From NCBI GenBank assembly GCA_001051155.2, contig JYIP02000004.1, positions 3,900,383-3,964,382 on the forward strand: a stretch of 64,000 nt of DNA. The letters run 5' to 3'. The position numbers and the translations under genes were made by a program. Position 1 is the first letter of the stretch. Every line of letters begins with the position of its first letter. This DNA comes from Chrysoporthe austroafricana. Lineage: Eukaryota; Ascomycota; Sordariomycetes; Diaporthales; Cryphonectriaceae. Of the stretch, positions 11,322 through 22,799 are shown one piece after another. The notes beneath the pieces are model-generated. The model was not told the origin of the DNA. It made no database searches and was given only the letters and a program-made list of their open reading frames with translations.

Positions 11322-12399
11322 ATGATGGCTGCTAAGAATACGCACAACGTTCTGATCACCGCTGCAGGCGGCAATATCGGACAGCCTCTCATCCAACGCT
11401 TCGTCACCGAAGCATCCGAGTCAACGAACAAGTACAAGCTCATCCTCCCAACCCGCAGAGCTGAGCACCTCAGGTCCGTCCTGCCCAGCAGCGTTCCAGG
11501 AGTCGAGATCAACATACCTGAAGGCGACATTAGTGATCCGATCTGGCTGGAATCCATCTTGAGGGAGCACGATGTGGAGACGGTGTTGTTGAACCTGAGT
11601 ACGCTACTTGCGGAGCGATCGTTCCTCTCCCGGCCTGATGCTGTTCCGCAGAGCCCTTGACAGCTGACCATATGCCGCAGCCGGCGTCGAGGAGCTGATG
11701 CTGACCCTGAACTGCTTTGACGCAATGAGGCGCGCATCCGTAAAGCACCTCGTCTACGTCTCCGCAGCAGGCGACTTCTCATTCAAGTCCATCGAGCAAG
11801 GCATGATGAAGCAAATCCACGCAGGCCATGTTGCTGTCAAGCCCATCCTAGAGCTTAAGTTGGCTTACGGCGAGCTCCCCTTCACCTGGACTGTCCTCGG
11901 GCCGATGCTCTTCTTCACCAACGACCTGCACAACAGAGTACCCATGATGGATCACGGCTTCTTCCACGAGCCCCTGCCCAGGCACGGCGTCGGCCGTGTC
12001 GACCCCCAGGACATCGCTCTCGGTGCGTACCGCGCGATCGAGGACCGGGGTAAGAAGTGGGCAGGGAGAAAGATCGTGCTCGGTGATAGACACTTGTACA
12101 CCGCCGATGAGATCACGGGCCTCTGGGGCAGAGCGCTGGGGAGGGAGATCAAGATAGCTCAGACGGACCAGCAGTCCCTGGACGAGTTCGCGGAGTCATT
12201 CTGCCAGCACACGGGCCGGCCGCTAATCTGGGGCCGCGACCTCGCCTTGATGTATCTTGGCCTGGAGCAGAGCCCATGGTACCAGCAGTCGGATGAGGAG
12301 TACAAGGCGCAGTGTGAGCTGCTCGGCAAGGAGCCGAACAGCTATGCAGAGTTCGTGGCAAAGGCGGGCGCACAGTGGATGGCTGAGGCGAAGGAGTGA
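11322..12399 (+). CDS. NmrA-like / atypical SDR NAD(P)-binding protein (2 exons, 331 aa)
   Basis: Exons 11322-11598 and 11681-12399, with an 82-nt intron (gtacgc...cag) that splits a Thr codon. The N terminus shows a Rossmann strand-turn-helix, VLITAAGGNIGQPLIQRF. The glycine-rich turn has Ala14 where GxxGxxG would start. KHLVYVSAAGDF marks the strand after the NAD(P) fold. The C-terminal half has the NmrA/HSCARG layout, with WTVLGPMLFFTND and VDPQDIALGAYRAIED. Members are either NADPH sensors (transcription co-regulators) or reductases; no active-site Tyr-x3-Lys is evident, so sensor or reductase cannot be decided. No metabolic cluster surrounds it. ATG 11325 is an equally possible start. 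Confidence 0.85.
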
Positions 12400-15300
12400 G
12401 CAGCAGATTGGGAATGAGGAGCGGAGGAAACAGAATGGCACCGGGTGGAGGCTCGTGAAGGAGAGATCCTCTGCGGTCACTACTTAGCTGTGGCACCATA
12501 GTCCTTCAAATTCCACAAATGTGAGGTTGTTACCACCGCTTTAGGAAGCTCAGACTATTCAGCATGAAGGGAGCGCCGATATCATCCTACCGGCGCTACT
12601 TCCCCTCAGGCGTCGCATTGGAAACCGCCATAAGCAGCAGCTTGATAAACGAGATCTCGTCAGGCCCTAGTCCACGATCTCAATGTACCCGAGGCTCTGG
12701 ACACAAGGCATGTTAGAGTCACATGCCAATCCTGATCCTCCAGCAACCACCATCTAGAATTACGACGCATCCCACTTGTGCTCAGGAGGGCAACTCGAAA
12801 GATGATTGGTACCGTACCCACAGGCTAGCAGCGTGCAAGATGACTGACCGCTGACTGTCCAACCGCCCGAGGTAGCATCTCCACCAACTACTGACAGCTT
12901 AACAGCCAGTCGCCAGTATACCCAGTACGCGCATGCGTCTCTGGGCCGAGATGCCGCAACACATCCGGACGACAAACCGAGTTCTGCACGGCGAGGAATT
13001 CGGACGAGGAGGGGGCAGACCTGGACCAACTCCCCGGGCTCCCCTGGCGATCCGTGCCAACCCGGGGCCCCAGTTGTTGGGTGCATGCTGAGCGTGCGCT
13101 GGGCTGAGGTAGGCCCACCGTCGTGGCCCACCATCTCCACGCTCGTGTGCATCGGTGCGCTTCAGGTGAAGAGCGCAGCGTCGCCCAGCCAATTAAACTG
13201 ACAGCGCTTTGAAACAGGGCGGGGCCCAATCATGAGGCCCGCCGAGGCACCCATCCTCCTCCCACACGCAGCCCGCAAGAAAAGTCAAGCCTTTTGCATC
13301 CTGCAACGGCCGTCCCTGGGATCTGGTTGCGGTGAGTCTCAGGTGGCTCTGGATGCGCTTTCAGGAGCAACGGTTCCAGCCATCGACGGCACGTCGGGAC
13401 AAGGCCTGGTCATTGGTCCATTTTTCTTTTTCCCCCAGGCCGATCGAATTATGCGTGAGTCACCTGGGAGGATCAACCAGTACGCCAGCACGAACGCCGC
13501 GCGTTGCAGGGATCAATACGGACTATAGCGGTCGTTTATCGCGGTCGGACGCTTTGACTTGCCGGTCGAGCCCTGCTCGTGGCAGCGATGGTCGCGTTGA
13601 CAACACCGACAGACTGTTTCACCTAGAGGAGACTTCGTCCCAACTCCAACGCACCCTCGCCGGCAGATAAAGTGCTTCAGGCGTAACGTTGGCTCGATTC
13701 GGGAAAACGACAGTGTCTCTGACTCGGTTGCATGTGACACCTCAACGTTCGCGGAGGGCCACCGCCTCCTCGTGCCCTGGAGGTAGCACGAACAGACCGC
13801 ATATCAGTCCTTCGTCCCGTGACGAAAAGCTAGAGCGGTGCCTCCTCGTGTAGCGATGCGGCTCGCCATGCGCCAGCGAACGCCCGGGCTGGGTGTCGTC
13901 CCATTTGCGATTGTCTGCGGGTCTGTCTGCTCTTGGATCTCGCAAGCAGTATCGACCCAGCCGGCATAGATGGCTCTTAGTATAAAGAAGCGTTGTCCGC
14001 CGTCCCATTATCAGCGGGCTTCGTGTCGCCTCGAGAGCCGATTCGGCGACCTGCACGTCACGGCGCAACCAAAACATCCCCTCATGCGCATACTGTCATC
14101 CGAAGGAGGACGTCATTTCGAGTTTCATCTCATCCGCTCAGGATCGTAATCAGCGATTCCGCCGCCGCCTTGGCTGATCTAGCAGCGACAACAGATGATC
14201 CTCATGATCTGCAAAACGATGATGCTCCGGTGGTCTCAGGGCTGCTCACGGCCTCGCCGCCGGGGACACATCAGCCACGAGACCACAACGGCCGATTCAG
14301 CGAGCCAGATGGCGAGGGCAGCAGCCCGCTGCGAGAGACTAATGGACAGCCGGGGTTAGGCTCGGTTAACCCGCAGTCTGTCGGGACGGCCTGGCTGCCA
14401 CCATTCACAACATTCTGATATGCGTGTGCATACGCATGTACGGTTGCACAAAAACACTGATCGCAATGATCTCCTCCAGGGGTCCCCGACTACAGAGCTC
14501 GTATTCTAGCAACCCATAAATGTTGTGCATTGTCTCAGTTATGCAGCGGCTGCCAACAAGCGGCACCGTCAGAGTGGTCCAATTATGAGCAATGTCAATA
14601 GACCACGGACGTCGTGTTCCCATCTCGATTGGCACCAGCGAGTTCTGAGATGCTTTCCGACAACAAGGGTCACGCGATAAGCCCGTACCGGAAAATAAAC
14701 TCAAAAGCAAGTCCTGGGAAATATCGTTAGACCCTACAGGGCTTTGGAAATAGTGTCCATCCCGTCATGCAGGAACAGATGGTTCTTCATGCCCTCTAGA
14801 TTATTTACGGCAACGGGGAAAAGGAGGTCGGCCGGCGTCGACCTGTAGCATTGATGTTCAAGAGATGCTCATTACCGGTGGGCCTCTCCGACGTGTGAGA
14901 GCCCGAGGCTAAGGTGCGGTACCGCGACGGCTGGACCAGGGCCTCGTGTGGAAATGAGCATCGGCCGCGATTGACAGGTCGGCATGAAGCAGCCCCTTTC
15001 GAATTACTTGCGAACCGAACATCCAAACAGGCACAGCCACAGCCTCGTCTCTCTATTTTTCTTTCTATCGGTCTTGTGTGCTGCTAAGTACAGGACGCAG
15101 CACCAAGGGCGTTCACGTGTTGTTATCTGCCCCAGACCGGGCTATTGCCTGGTTGAGACGGAGTGAAACTGAAAACGGTCGCGGCAAGCCCACTTGTCAT
15201 CCTAGGAAAATTTCCGATCGCGACACCATGAGAAGCCCTCGCTTGCCGTGGATCCCGCCGGGAGGGGGAAGGGCCCTTGATATCGAATTCGTGGCATTCC

Positions 15301-17325
15301 GATGTCGTAGCCACGAACGAACCACGGGACCGCAGGCCGCGGGCAGGAAGCCTGCAGTGAACCCGAGGCGCGCGGGCTGCCTCAGCACGGCAGCCCAACC
15401 TGCTGGCCATGCCATCGTGACGGGGGCCGGGAGGTCTGCTCGGGAGGAGGAGGAGGAGGAGGGGGGGGCTCGAGCTCGCACGCCCGTCTTGCGGCGGACG
15501 TGGACAGCTTGCTGCTCCCTCTGGAGCAGGGAAAACACAATCCTGCCGGGGTCTAATGCGGACGAGGTGGATGAGCCAGCATTGATGAAACAGCGACGGA
15601 GCTTAAAGTAGTGCTGGCCCCGCTCGACGAATGGTCCTGAGAATGTCTTGGGCCACCCCCTGGCCCCCCTCCCGGGAGTCCCACTGCTGCCACTGACATG
15701 GTTCGGTTCACCAGTCGACCCGGCGCGGCGAGGCGCTCCCCGCCAGTCGATTGAACTCTGCTCTGCTGCTGTGACTGGAGTCCCCTGGCCTGGGTGCTCG
15801 TGTGGCTCCGAGAGGATTCCCAGAGAATGCTCTGGCGGCCGGATCTCTCACCATCAGTGTATCACTGACAGTGCGGCCCCTCCCTCCCCTTTCATAGATC
15901 AGCCGGGCCTCCCTGATGATCCATCCTGTCCTCGAACAGCCGAGCCGGTGGCTTCTCGCTGCGCTACGTAACAGGTATTATGGGGCAGGGCTGCGCCAGC
16001 TCGGGAGCGTTCTGAGGCGGTCCTCTAAAAAAGAAGCCATCCCCTGCTATCAGAACATTCTCACGCTGCACCCCTCTTCCTCTCTTTTTTTTTTCCTCCT
16101 CCCACCTGGCGCCCTGCTCTGTCTCGACACCGTGGCTCGAGTCCCTCGTTCTGGCCCTCGTTCTCGTCGACCCCCTCTTAATCCTCCCGCCCGTGCCTGG
16201 TGCGAGCCGTGATCACCTCCCCCCACCGTCGCCGCGCTATTCTGTAAGAGTAAAGACGAGAAAGTATTTCTTACCACCTCCACTATCACCCACGCGAACT
16301 CCGCGATACGAACCTGGCCCGATTGCGAGCGTCCATTTTTTTTTCTTTCCCCACAGCACAGCAGACCACAGCGCAGCCGAATTCGTCAGCAATTATTGTC
16401 TCGGCTGGAGCCAAGCGGACCCTCGTCGAGTCGACCCGGTTGGAGGGAAGTCTATCGTGTGAAGGATTAGATTCTCTTGGGTGCCGTGCAGGCGAACAAA
16501 AAGGGGCCGTGGGACGCCAGCCCAGCCCAGTCCAGCCCAGCCCGGAAGCAACACCAGAACCAGAGCCAGCCCTAGGACTTGCAGCCTGCCCGTCCTCCCA
16601 CCTGCTTATTACGGCCACATCACATCAGCCAGCTGAGGAGGTAAGCCGCAGCAGGACCTCCCGTCAGCAGCAACGAATGCTACCTCCTGTCCGGAGAGAC
16701 CATCCGACTGACTGCTGTATGCGCTGCTAGCTATCGATTTGGTATCCGCCACCGGGAGGCTAGCGTGCGTCCCTGCGACTCTGACCTCGCCGAATCAGAT
16801 CCCCCCAGCACGGGCGTCTCACCCACTGGGCGATATTTGAAACCCCAAGACCCAGCCGACCCGAAAAGGGCTTAGGAGAGTGGGAATAAGAGAAAGGGGA
16901 AACTCGAGACTCGAGGCAGCCGTCGACCTCTTCCCTGCCAGCCTGAACCTGACTGAACCTGAACCCGACACACCTGCGACGAGGCCGACCTCTTCTCTGC
17001 TGCAACACCACAGGGCGCCCTTCCGCCGCCAGCACAGTTCCCACGATCGTCGCCGGCTCTGATCTCGCCTGCAGAGTCAGCCCGCACTCATTAATTAGCT
17101 GGGCCAGCCAAGCGAGACCGAAGCGACGGCGCTACTCGTGTGTGGGAATACGGAGTCGCAGCCACCCGAGCCGCCCATCGACCCTTTCTTTCCTTTAGCT
17201 TATCTGACCCGGACGGCCTCTGCACACGTCGCTCTCGCCAGCAACTTGTCGACTGAGGCGTCGTTCTTCCTCCCACCAGCGTCGCTCCCAGACGGCCCCA
17301 CACCTGCGCGCAGCAGCCCCTCAAC
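12400..17325. other. Large intergenic region, no supported gene; CT-rich leader at its right end
   Basis: About 4.9 kb. Open frames of 60-180 codons occur on both strands but overlap each other, lack family similarity and mostly lack splice-consistent extension. From about 15.9 to 17.3 kb the plus strand is rich in C/T and in short ATG-initiated frames. That is typical of a long promoter and 5' leader for the gene starting at 17326. Confidence 0.5.
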
Positions 17326-18798
17326 ATGAGCGCAGCCATCGCAATGGCTCCGTCGCCTGCTCCTCACGGCAGGCCAGCCTTTGGTGGAGATGCGGCCCCA
17401 GCAGCCGCACCCTCGAGCGCCGCGGCCCCCGCCGCCTCTGCCTCACTCTCGCCATCCGTCCAGCGAACAACCGTGACGGGAACACCGAATGCGACCGCAG
17501 CACCTGCACAGCAGCAGCACACACAACGCACCGGCAGCGGCAGCCCGAGGGGCCAGACCCATGGTGCCGCGAAATCCTCGCCCCCCAGCGCGTAAGCCTT
17601 TCCACTCCCCCACACCCTCTCCTGAATCCTGGTTATCGCCGGGCATAAGGAACCCAACACAACCTCCCCGTTCAATTGACACCCCGTGCTGACCGACGAC
17701 GCACCTGCGTACAGCTCTCGCAGTGCTGGTGGCCCGCCCAGAATAATCGTCAAGAAGGAGCCAGGCTCGCCAGAACTGCCCACCTCCCGACACCGCCCTC
17801 GCAGGCTGGATCTGTCCAAGAACGTCCACAGCACCTCCCCCGCTACCGCACGGCCCTACACTGCACGTGATAGCTCTGCGTTAGGCATTCAAGAGGTCGG
17901 CCTAGCGTGCCTGTCCCCAGGCTTCGTCACCCAGGACCCTGCCATGAAGGAGCAGGTGCAGAGGAGCATGTCGGTCCGCGAGCAACAAAGACATCTCATC
18001 GAGGCACGGCTGCAACAGCAGTCGGCCAAGGGCGACGGTCCCATGGACAAGGACAAGGACATAGCTGGCGCTTTCGCTGCGAAAACGCCAGGCATGTCTC
18101 GCAGGAATAAGGCGCCCCCGGGCCTGTCCATCGTGGCTCCCTCTCACGAGCACTTCGCCAACGAGAGGGTCATCCAGTCAGCGCCCCTGGGCCAGACCTT
18201 CACCGGCATGAACAATCCCCACCCTCTGACCCGCCACATCGAGAACCGACCGTCGAAGCTCTCCAACACGTCTCACATCCACCACGTGCCAGCGAACCAG
18301 ACGAACAACCGTCTGCCCCCTATCTCAGATGTCTTCGGCCAACAGCTCTCTGCACACCCCGGTTCGCAGGAGCACTCCATGTACTCGCAGCACTCAAGCG
18401 CCCCTCGTCCTGCTGGTTCGCCGAACCATTCTCAACATCCACACCCGCCTCCCTCGGCCAGGCTTAGGGAGTACAAGTCAGCCGAGGAGGCCCAGCACGA
18501 GCTTGCCGGAGGCCGACCGGAACTTCTTCCGAAGCTGGTTCACTACGGCGGCCACCAGCCTCCGACTCCACCTTCGCCTCTACCGGGCGCGCACCGACCT
18601 GAAGCCCGAAGCCACAGCGCGAATAAGAGACGCCGTGACGAATATGAGGCTGGCGTATCACCACCACTGGGCAATGGCAGGCCGGCCGTCCGTAGGGGAC
18701 CATTTGGCGAGGGACGCGACAGCCCCGAGACCCAGCGCGCCAAGAGGGATGAGTTCCTGCGCCTCTGCGAGAGGGCTTGGGATCTCTTTCACTCCTGA
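17326..18798 (+). CDS. Unrecognised, largely disordered protein with SUMO-type motif (2 exons, 449 aa)
   Basis: Exons 17326-17591 and 17715-18798; the 123-nt intron (gtaagc...tacag) splits an Ala codon. The N terminus is Ala/Pro/Ser-rich. Residues 101-108 read VKKEPGSP, which fits the phosphorylation-dependent SUMO consensus (psi-K-x-E-x-x-S-P) with Lys102 as acceptor. A Gln/Arg stretch (SVREQQRHLIEARLQQQ) may be a short helix. NKRRRDEYE may be a nuclear signal. The last 25 residues, ending EFLRLCERAWDLFHS, look like a conserved amphipathic helix. Nothing catalytic is visible. A nuclear regulatory role is inference only. Long leader upstream; downstream neighbour on the same strand. Confidence 0.75.
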
Positions 18799-20348
18799 GC
18801 TGCGAGGACGCAATTGAGTGGCCTTGGCTCTGCGCAGTAGCCAGTATGACCGTCTTTCGACGTACGGCAGAGTCCCGTATCTTGCTTCGCCATGAAATCG
18901 AGAGTACACAACATGTGCGACCTCGATCTACCACGCCACGCACCGCGTGACGCAGAATCGGCAATAATATGCTGGCCATGGGATAGAGTAATGTCTTGTG
19001 TGCGGATTTGGTTTACAAAATCGAGGCGGCGACCTCACGAAATCAAGACGTTCAGCGTTGTACCAAGCGTTGCGGCCTTTCTTCCCGACCTGGAAGTTTT
19101 CTTCTGTCCGTCCTGGCTATCGCCCGCTCTTCTCTACTCTCCTTGACGACTTTTGTCTCCTAACGTCGCCTTCGATTCTCAATATACGGCCTTCTTCGAC
19201 GTCTGACTACGAGCCTTGGATTACGGACCGGGGCGCGGGTATCTTATATGGGATGGTCTTTCTATAAGCCACGGCGGCGTTTCTGTTCCCTTGTCTTGAC
19301 TTTTTGGGTTACTGGGCATCATTGATAAAGACTTCTACAGCGTTCTCACATTCCTTCCCTATGCGGTAATGAACAAGTCGTGGTGGAGGGATACGGCCTC
19401 CGGGATTGAATGGGGGACAGGGACCAAGGCGGCTTCGTGATATCCAACCTGTGCGCAGAGGAGTGGGAGGGTACACGGCATAAGTGTGAGGAACGTAGTT
19501 CACATTGGGTCAGAGGGTCGAAGTAGATCCGCGAAGGAAGGGGGGAGCTGATCCGATGTACAAAATAATACACCGCCTGCTTGAATACAGAGGTCATCTG
19601 TAAACAGAATCCCTTTCTCCGCATGAAGTCGCTGTTACTGGCCTGAATTGATCGATCTCTGCTCTTGCAGGTCTGATGCCCGCATGCTTCCCAGTGCTCT
19701 TGAGTTTGTGATTCTTGTAGTACGTTTCCCCCACCCCCTCCCTTCTGACCCAAAGGGAGGGATTAAAAAAAAAAAGGCGCTTTGGTTCTCTAAGTGGGGA
19801 CTTCTGCGCTGACCACTCTCTCACACACCAGCCAAGAGATCTTCAAAGAGGAACCCTGTGGTCTGAGGTGAGATGATGCAATGCCGCCATCCGCAGCTGC
19901 GTGGAAATTGTGTGAATCCCACGTGGCATAAGCGAGATCGCCCAAGGTAACGGCAGACCCTCCGTCAGCCCTCTCTCTCCGCTGAAACAGCGCCCGCCAC
20001 TTGTGTTCATTACATTCATCGGGGGGTCTCTATGGGTTTTGGTGGGGGAGGGAGGGGTGGGGGGACCCGATCGAGCCGGCCCAAGGTAGATGGGGCGATC
20101 CGACGATGGGTGTTGGGTGTTGTTGAAACCTTTGCTGCCTCCCGACGGGGCCTGGTGGCCAGGCCCGCGCAGGCCTCGCTCCCCGTCCAGTCGATACCGG
20201 CGCGGGGCCGGACCCGACACAGGAGCTGTCAGGGCGGGCCTCCCGCCCAGCGCAGCTGCCGTGCCACTGCGTGGGCCGGCGGAAACAGGAAACTAGGCAT
20301 CATCACTGCGCGGGCAGGGCGGCGGAGGGGGGTCTGGAGGGGCAGGTA

Positions 20349-20377
20349 GGCAGGCAGGCAGGCAGGCAGGCAGGCAG
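20349..20377. repeat. GGCA microsatellite (7 units)
   Basis: Seven perfect GGCA units plus one G. They lie about 280 bases upstream of the proposed 5'-UTR intron of the next gene. Confidence 0.95.
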
Positions 20378-20653
20378 TCAGTTTATGACGATGACGATGA
20401 CGGTGATGATGGTGTCACTGCCACAAAAGCCGGCCAGCCCTCTATGCGACGCCTCACCACCACCGGCGAACAAAACCCTGCTGGGGTCACCTCTTCCGTA
20501 GGAACCTGAATACCCTCGATTTTCTTCTGTTTTCCCATCCATTCGCGTCCCTGTCCCATCTGTGTAGAAGAGGCAGCACGGTATCAAATTCTTAACGCAC
20601 GCAGCGCGCGCAACAACAACAACAATTCCTCAGCCCGGTGTACATAAAGCAAG

Positions 20654-20743
20654 GTGAGCTCCACCACATGAATGTCCGGCTTGGAAGGAAGAAGAAAACC
20701 ATTCCCGCCCAGCGATACTAAGTCCAAGACTAATTCCCCACAG
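20654..20743 (+). other. Probable 5'-UTR intron
   Basis: Donor gtgagc at 20654, a perfect TACTAA branch site at 20716-20721 and acceptor cccacag ending at 20743. No ATG lies between the acceptor and the first in-frame ATG at 20850, so the intron appears to sit in the leader of the next gene. Confidence 0.6.
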
Positions 20744-20849
20744 GCGACGACCCCGGAGGTCTACAGTGCCCTCAGCCACAGATCACCACCACCACCAGCC
20801 CCTTCCCGACTCGAGTCCAGAACGCGGCTCGGGCTATCAGACAGTGCCA

Positions 20850-21632
20850 ATGGAGCCGATAGACACCGCCCCAGTCTCTCCCCTATTACCGAACCCCTCG
20901 ATAGTCCTCACCGACCCGGAAGGCCTCTCGTTAGACACCTTTACCAACCGACATGGCGAGGTCGTCGCGTGCAGCTATCTAGACGAGGAGCTGGGAGGGG
21001 ATGACAACGTCTCGCCCATATCGCCCTTCGCGGACCCACCGGAGGGCTACGACGCCGGCCTGCAGGAGGAGCCGGAGGAGATGACCTCGTACTGGTCCTT
21101 CTCGAGCTCCGACTCGTCGTCGGACTCGGACTCGGACGACGAGGACGACGAGGAGGACGAGATGGACTTCATCTACGACCACGACGCGCGCAGGAAGATC
21201 CGGCTCGCCGAGATCAGCGACGGCTTCATCTCGTTCCCGGCGTTCGACGAGCGCCCCGGGAAGGGCGCGGCGGCGGCCGCGGACTCCTCGTTCTTCGCGG
21301 ACATGGACCCGGAGGACCTCCGGGATGCCGAGGAGCTCCTCATGGACGAGGACGACGGCGACCTCGTCGGCGCGATCGAGGCCGTCGAGAGGGAGTACGC
21401 CGAGAGCGACTGGTCGCGGCCGGTGCCGCGGTGGGCGTGGCTCAAGTCGAGCAACTCGTTCCCCGTGCTCCACCTGGGGCCGACCGACTTCAGGCACGGG
21501 CCGTCGAAGCTGAGGATGGCTGTCTCGGCTGCGGACGAGGCGGCGTCGGGCGGCGGGGCCAGCTCGAGGTTGTCATCGTCGGGCCAGGGCGAATTCGAGG
21601 AAGTGGCGATCACGGGGGTACCGTGGGTGTAG
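20850..21632 (+). CDS. Unrecognised acidic protein (260 aa)
   Basis: A single coding exon. The open frame extends upstream to 20744, but the first ATG is at 20850 and follows the proposed leader intron. The protein begins MEPIDTAPVSPLLPNPSI. It has a Ser/Asp-rich block (SSSDSDSDDEDDEEDEMDF), a conserved-looking DHDARRKIRLAEISDGFISF, an acidic helix (DPEDLRDAEELLMDEDDGD) and a hydrophobic tail element (PRWAWLKSSNSFPVLHLG). It ends ITGVPWV. No known domain recognised; no signal peptide or membrane segment. The stop lies only 74 bases from the stop of the convergent prephenate dehydratase gene. Confidence 0.7.
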   Translation: MEPIDTAPVSPLLPNPSIVLTDPEGLSLDTFTNRHGEVVACSYLDEELGGDDNVSPISPFADPPEGYDAGLQEEPEEMTSYWSFSSSDSSSDSDSDDEDDEEDEMDFIYDHDARRKIRLAEISDGFISFPAFDERPGKGAAAAADSSFFADMDPEDLRDAEELLMDEDDGDLVGAIEAVEREYAESDWSRPVPRWAWLKSSNSFPVLHLGPTDFRHGPSKLRMAVSAADEAASGGGASSRLSSSGQGEFEEVAITGVPWV

Positions 21633-21643
21633 CAAAATGTATA

Positions 21644-21688
21644 AGCAAAATAAAAAGAAAAAGGAAAAGGAAAAGAAAAGAAAAGCCT
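21644..21688. repeat. Purine-rich A/G tract
   Basis: Nearly pure A/G run on the plus strand in the 74-base gap between two convergent stop codons. It may influence 3'-end formation of either gene. Confidence 0.6.
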
Positions 21689-21706
21689 CCAAATCTTCAA
21701 AAGCCC

Positions 21707-22799
21707 CTACCGCTGGCGGCCCCAGCTGCCATGCCACCTCCAGCCCTCGGCGACCTCGTCTATCTCCTCCAGTGCGCCCTTGACCTTGCCCTCCGGATCG
21801 TGCTGCCGGCTCCCTTCGAACTCGACGAAGAAGAGGTACTGGAATGGCTGGATGAGGCTCGGCAAGCTGTTGATGCTCGTCAGATTGAGGCCAAACTTTT
21901 TGAAGACGTCCAGGACGTCGGCCAGCGCGCCGGGCGACCTGTGCGGCACCGTGAACGACACCAGGCTCTTGTAGCCCTTCCCCGGCGCCCCCTCCACCCT
22001 CTCTCCCGACGCCTCCTCCTCCTCGCCGCCGCCGCCCTTCCTCCTCAGCACGAAGAACCGGGTAGTGTTGTCGTCCCGATCCTCGATGTACCGCGCCAGC
22101 ACGTCTAGCCCGAACATGTCCGCCGCCATCTCCGCGGCCACGGCCGCCGTCGCCCCGCTCACGTCGCGGCTAGCCTCCTCGGCAGCCCGGCTCGTCGAGC
22201 TGACGTCGACGCGGTCCGCGCCCCGCAGGTGCGCCGACAGGAACGCGTCTGTCTGCCCGAGCGCCTGCGGGTGGCTCAGCACGCGCCGGACGTGGCCCAG
22301 CGGCACCAGCGGCGTGGCGCGCGGGCGCACTGCCGCCGCTGACGCCTCCTCCCCCTGGCCGAAGGTCCCCGCCGGGCGGGGCTGGGGCCGGTCCTGGGAC
22401 TCCGGGTGCTTGTACCCGAGGAGGAAGTGGTGCACGTCGAGGTAGACCTCGCCGCACACGCGCAGGTCGCCGAAGGCCCGGTGCCGGTCGGCCAGGCTGT
22501 CCAGCGTGAAGGTGACGACGCCGTGGGTGGAGTTCTCAAAGGGGACGACGCCCAGCTGGGCGGCGCCGGACTGGACAGCGTCGAAGACGTCCTTGATGGC
22601 TGCCACAGGCTGGTAATCGTATTCTCCCTCTGGGAAGGCAGACCTGGTCGCCTGGGGGGGGGTTGCAGGTCAGCTATATATGTATGTATGTGTGTCGAAC
22701 AGGTCGGGGGAACGGGGGGCTGGGACGCACCTGATGCGTGAATGAGGACGGTGGTCCGAGGAAAGCCACCAAGGGCTTGTCTGTAGTCGCGTCTGTCAT
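21707..22799 (-). CDS. PHA2: Prephenate dehydratase with C-terminal ACT domain (2 exons, 337 aa)
   Basis: Converts prephenate to phenylpyruvate in phenylalanine synthesis. Exons on the minus strand: 22799-22731 and 22651-21707. The 23-residue first exon gives VAFLGPPSSFTHQ, the family's N-terminal motif; the 76-nt intron (gtgcgt...cag) follows. Catalytic-domain marks are VPFENSTHGVV and the essential TRF (residues 220-222, in NTTRFFVL). The ACT domain runs from about residue 250, with SPGALADVL. Where bacterial enzymes have ESRP for Phe binding this protein has NSLP (284-287). Two Gly/Glu/Pro-rich insertions, near residues 107-138 and 228-249, lengthen it relative to yeast Pha2. Confidence 0.93.

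Larger units (their letters stand above)
18799..20849. other. Intergenic region with microsatellites
   Basis: About 2 kb between two plus-strand genes. It holds a GGCA repeat and GATGAC-type repeats near 20.35-20.41 kb, then the probable 5'-UTR intron of the next gene. A 64-codon minus-strand ATG frame at 19309-19503 is not supported by anything else. Confidence 0.5.

Noticed and set aside
13993..14418. 141-codon plus-strand frame
   Set aside because: No recognisable domain, no splice-consistent extension, and similar frames on the opposite strand.
20979..21497. 172-codon minus-strand frame opposite the acidic orphan gene
   Set aside because: Arg/Val-rich mirror of the acidic Asp/Glu codons of the sense frame; no ATG-led, splice-supported model.
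21431..22108. 225-codon plus-strand frame across the PHA2 3' half
   Set aside because: Overlaps two real genes, starts without a supported ATG and mirrors the dehydratase codons.
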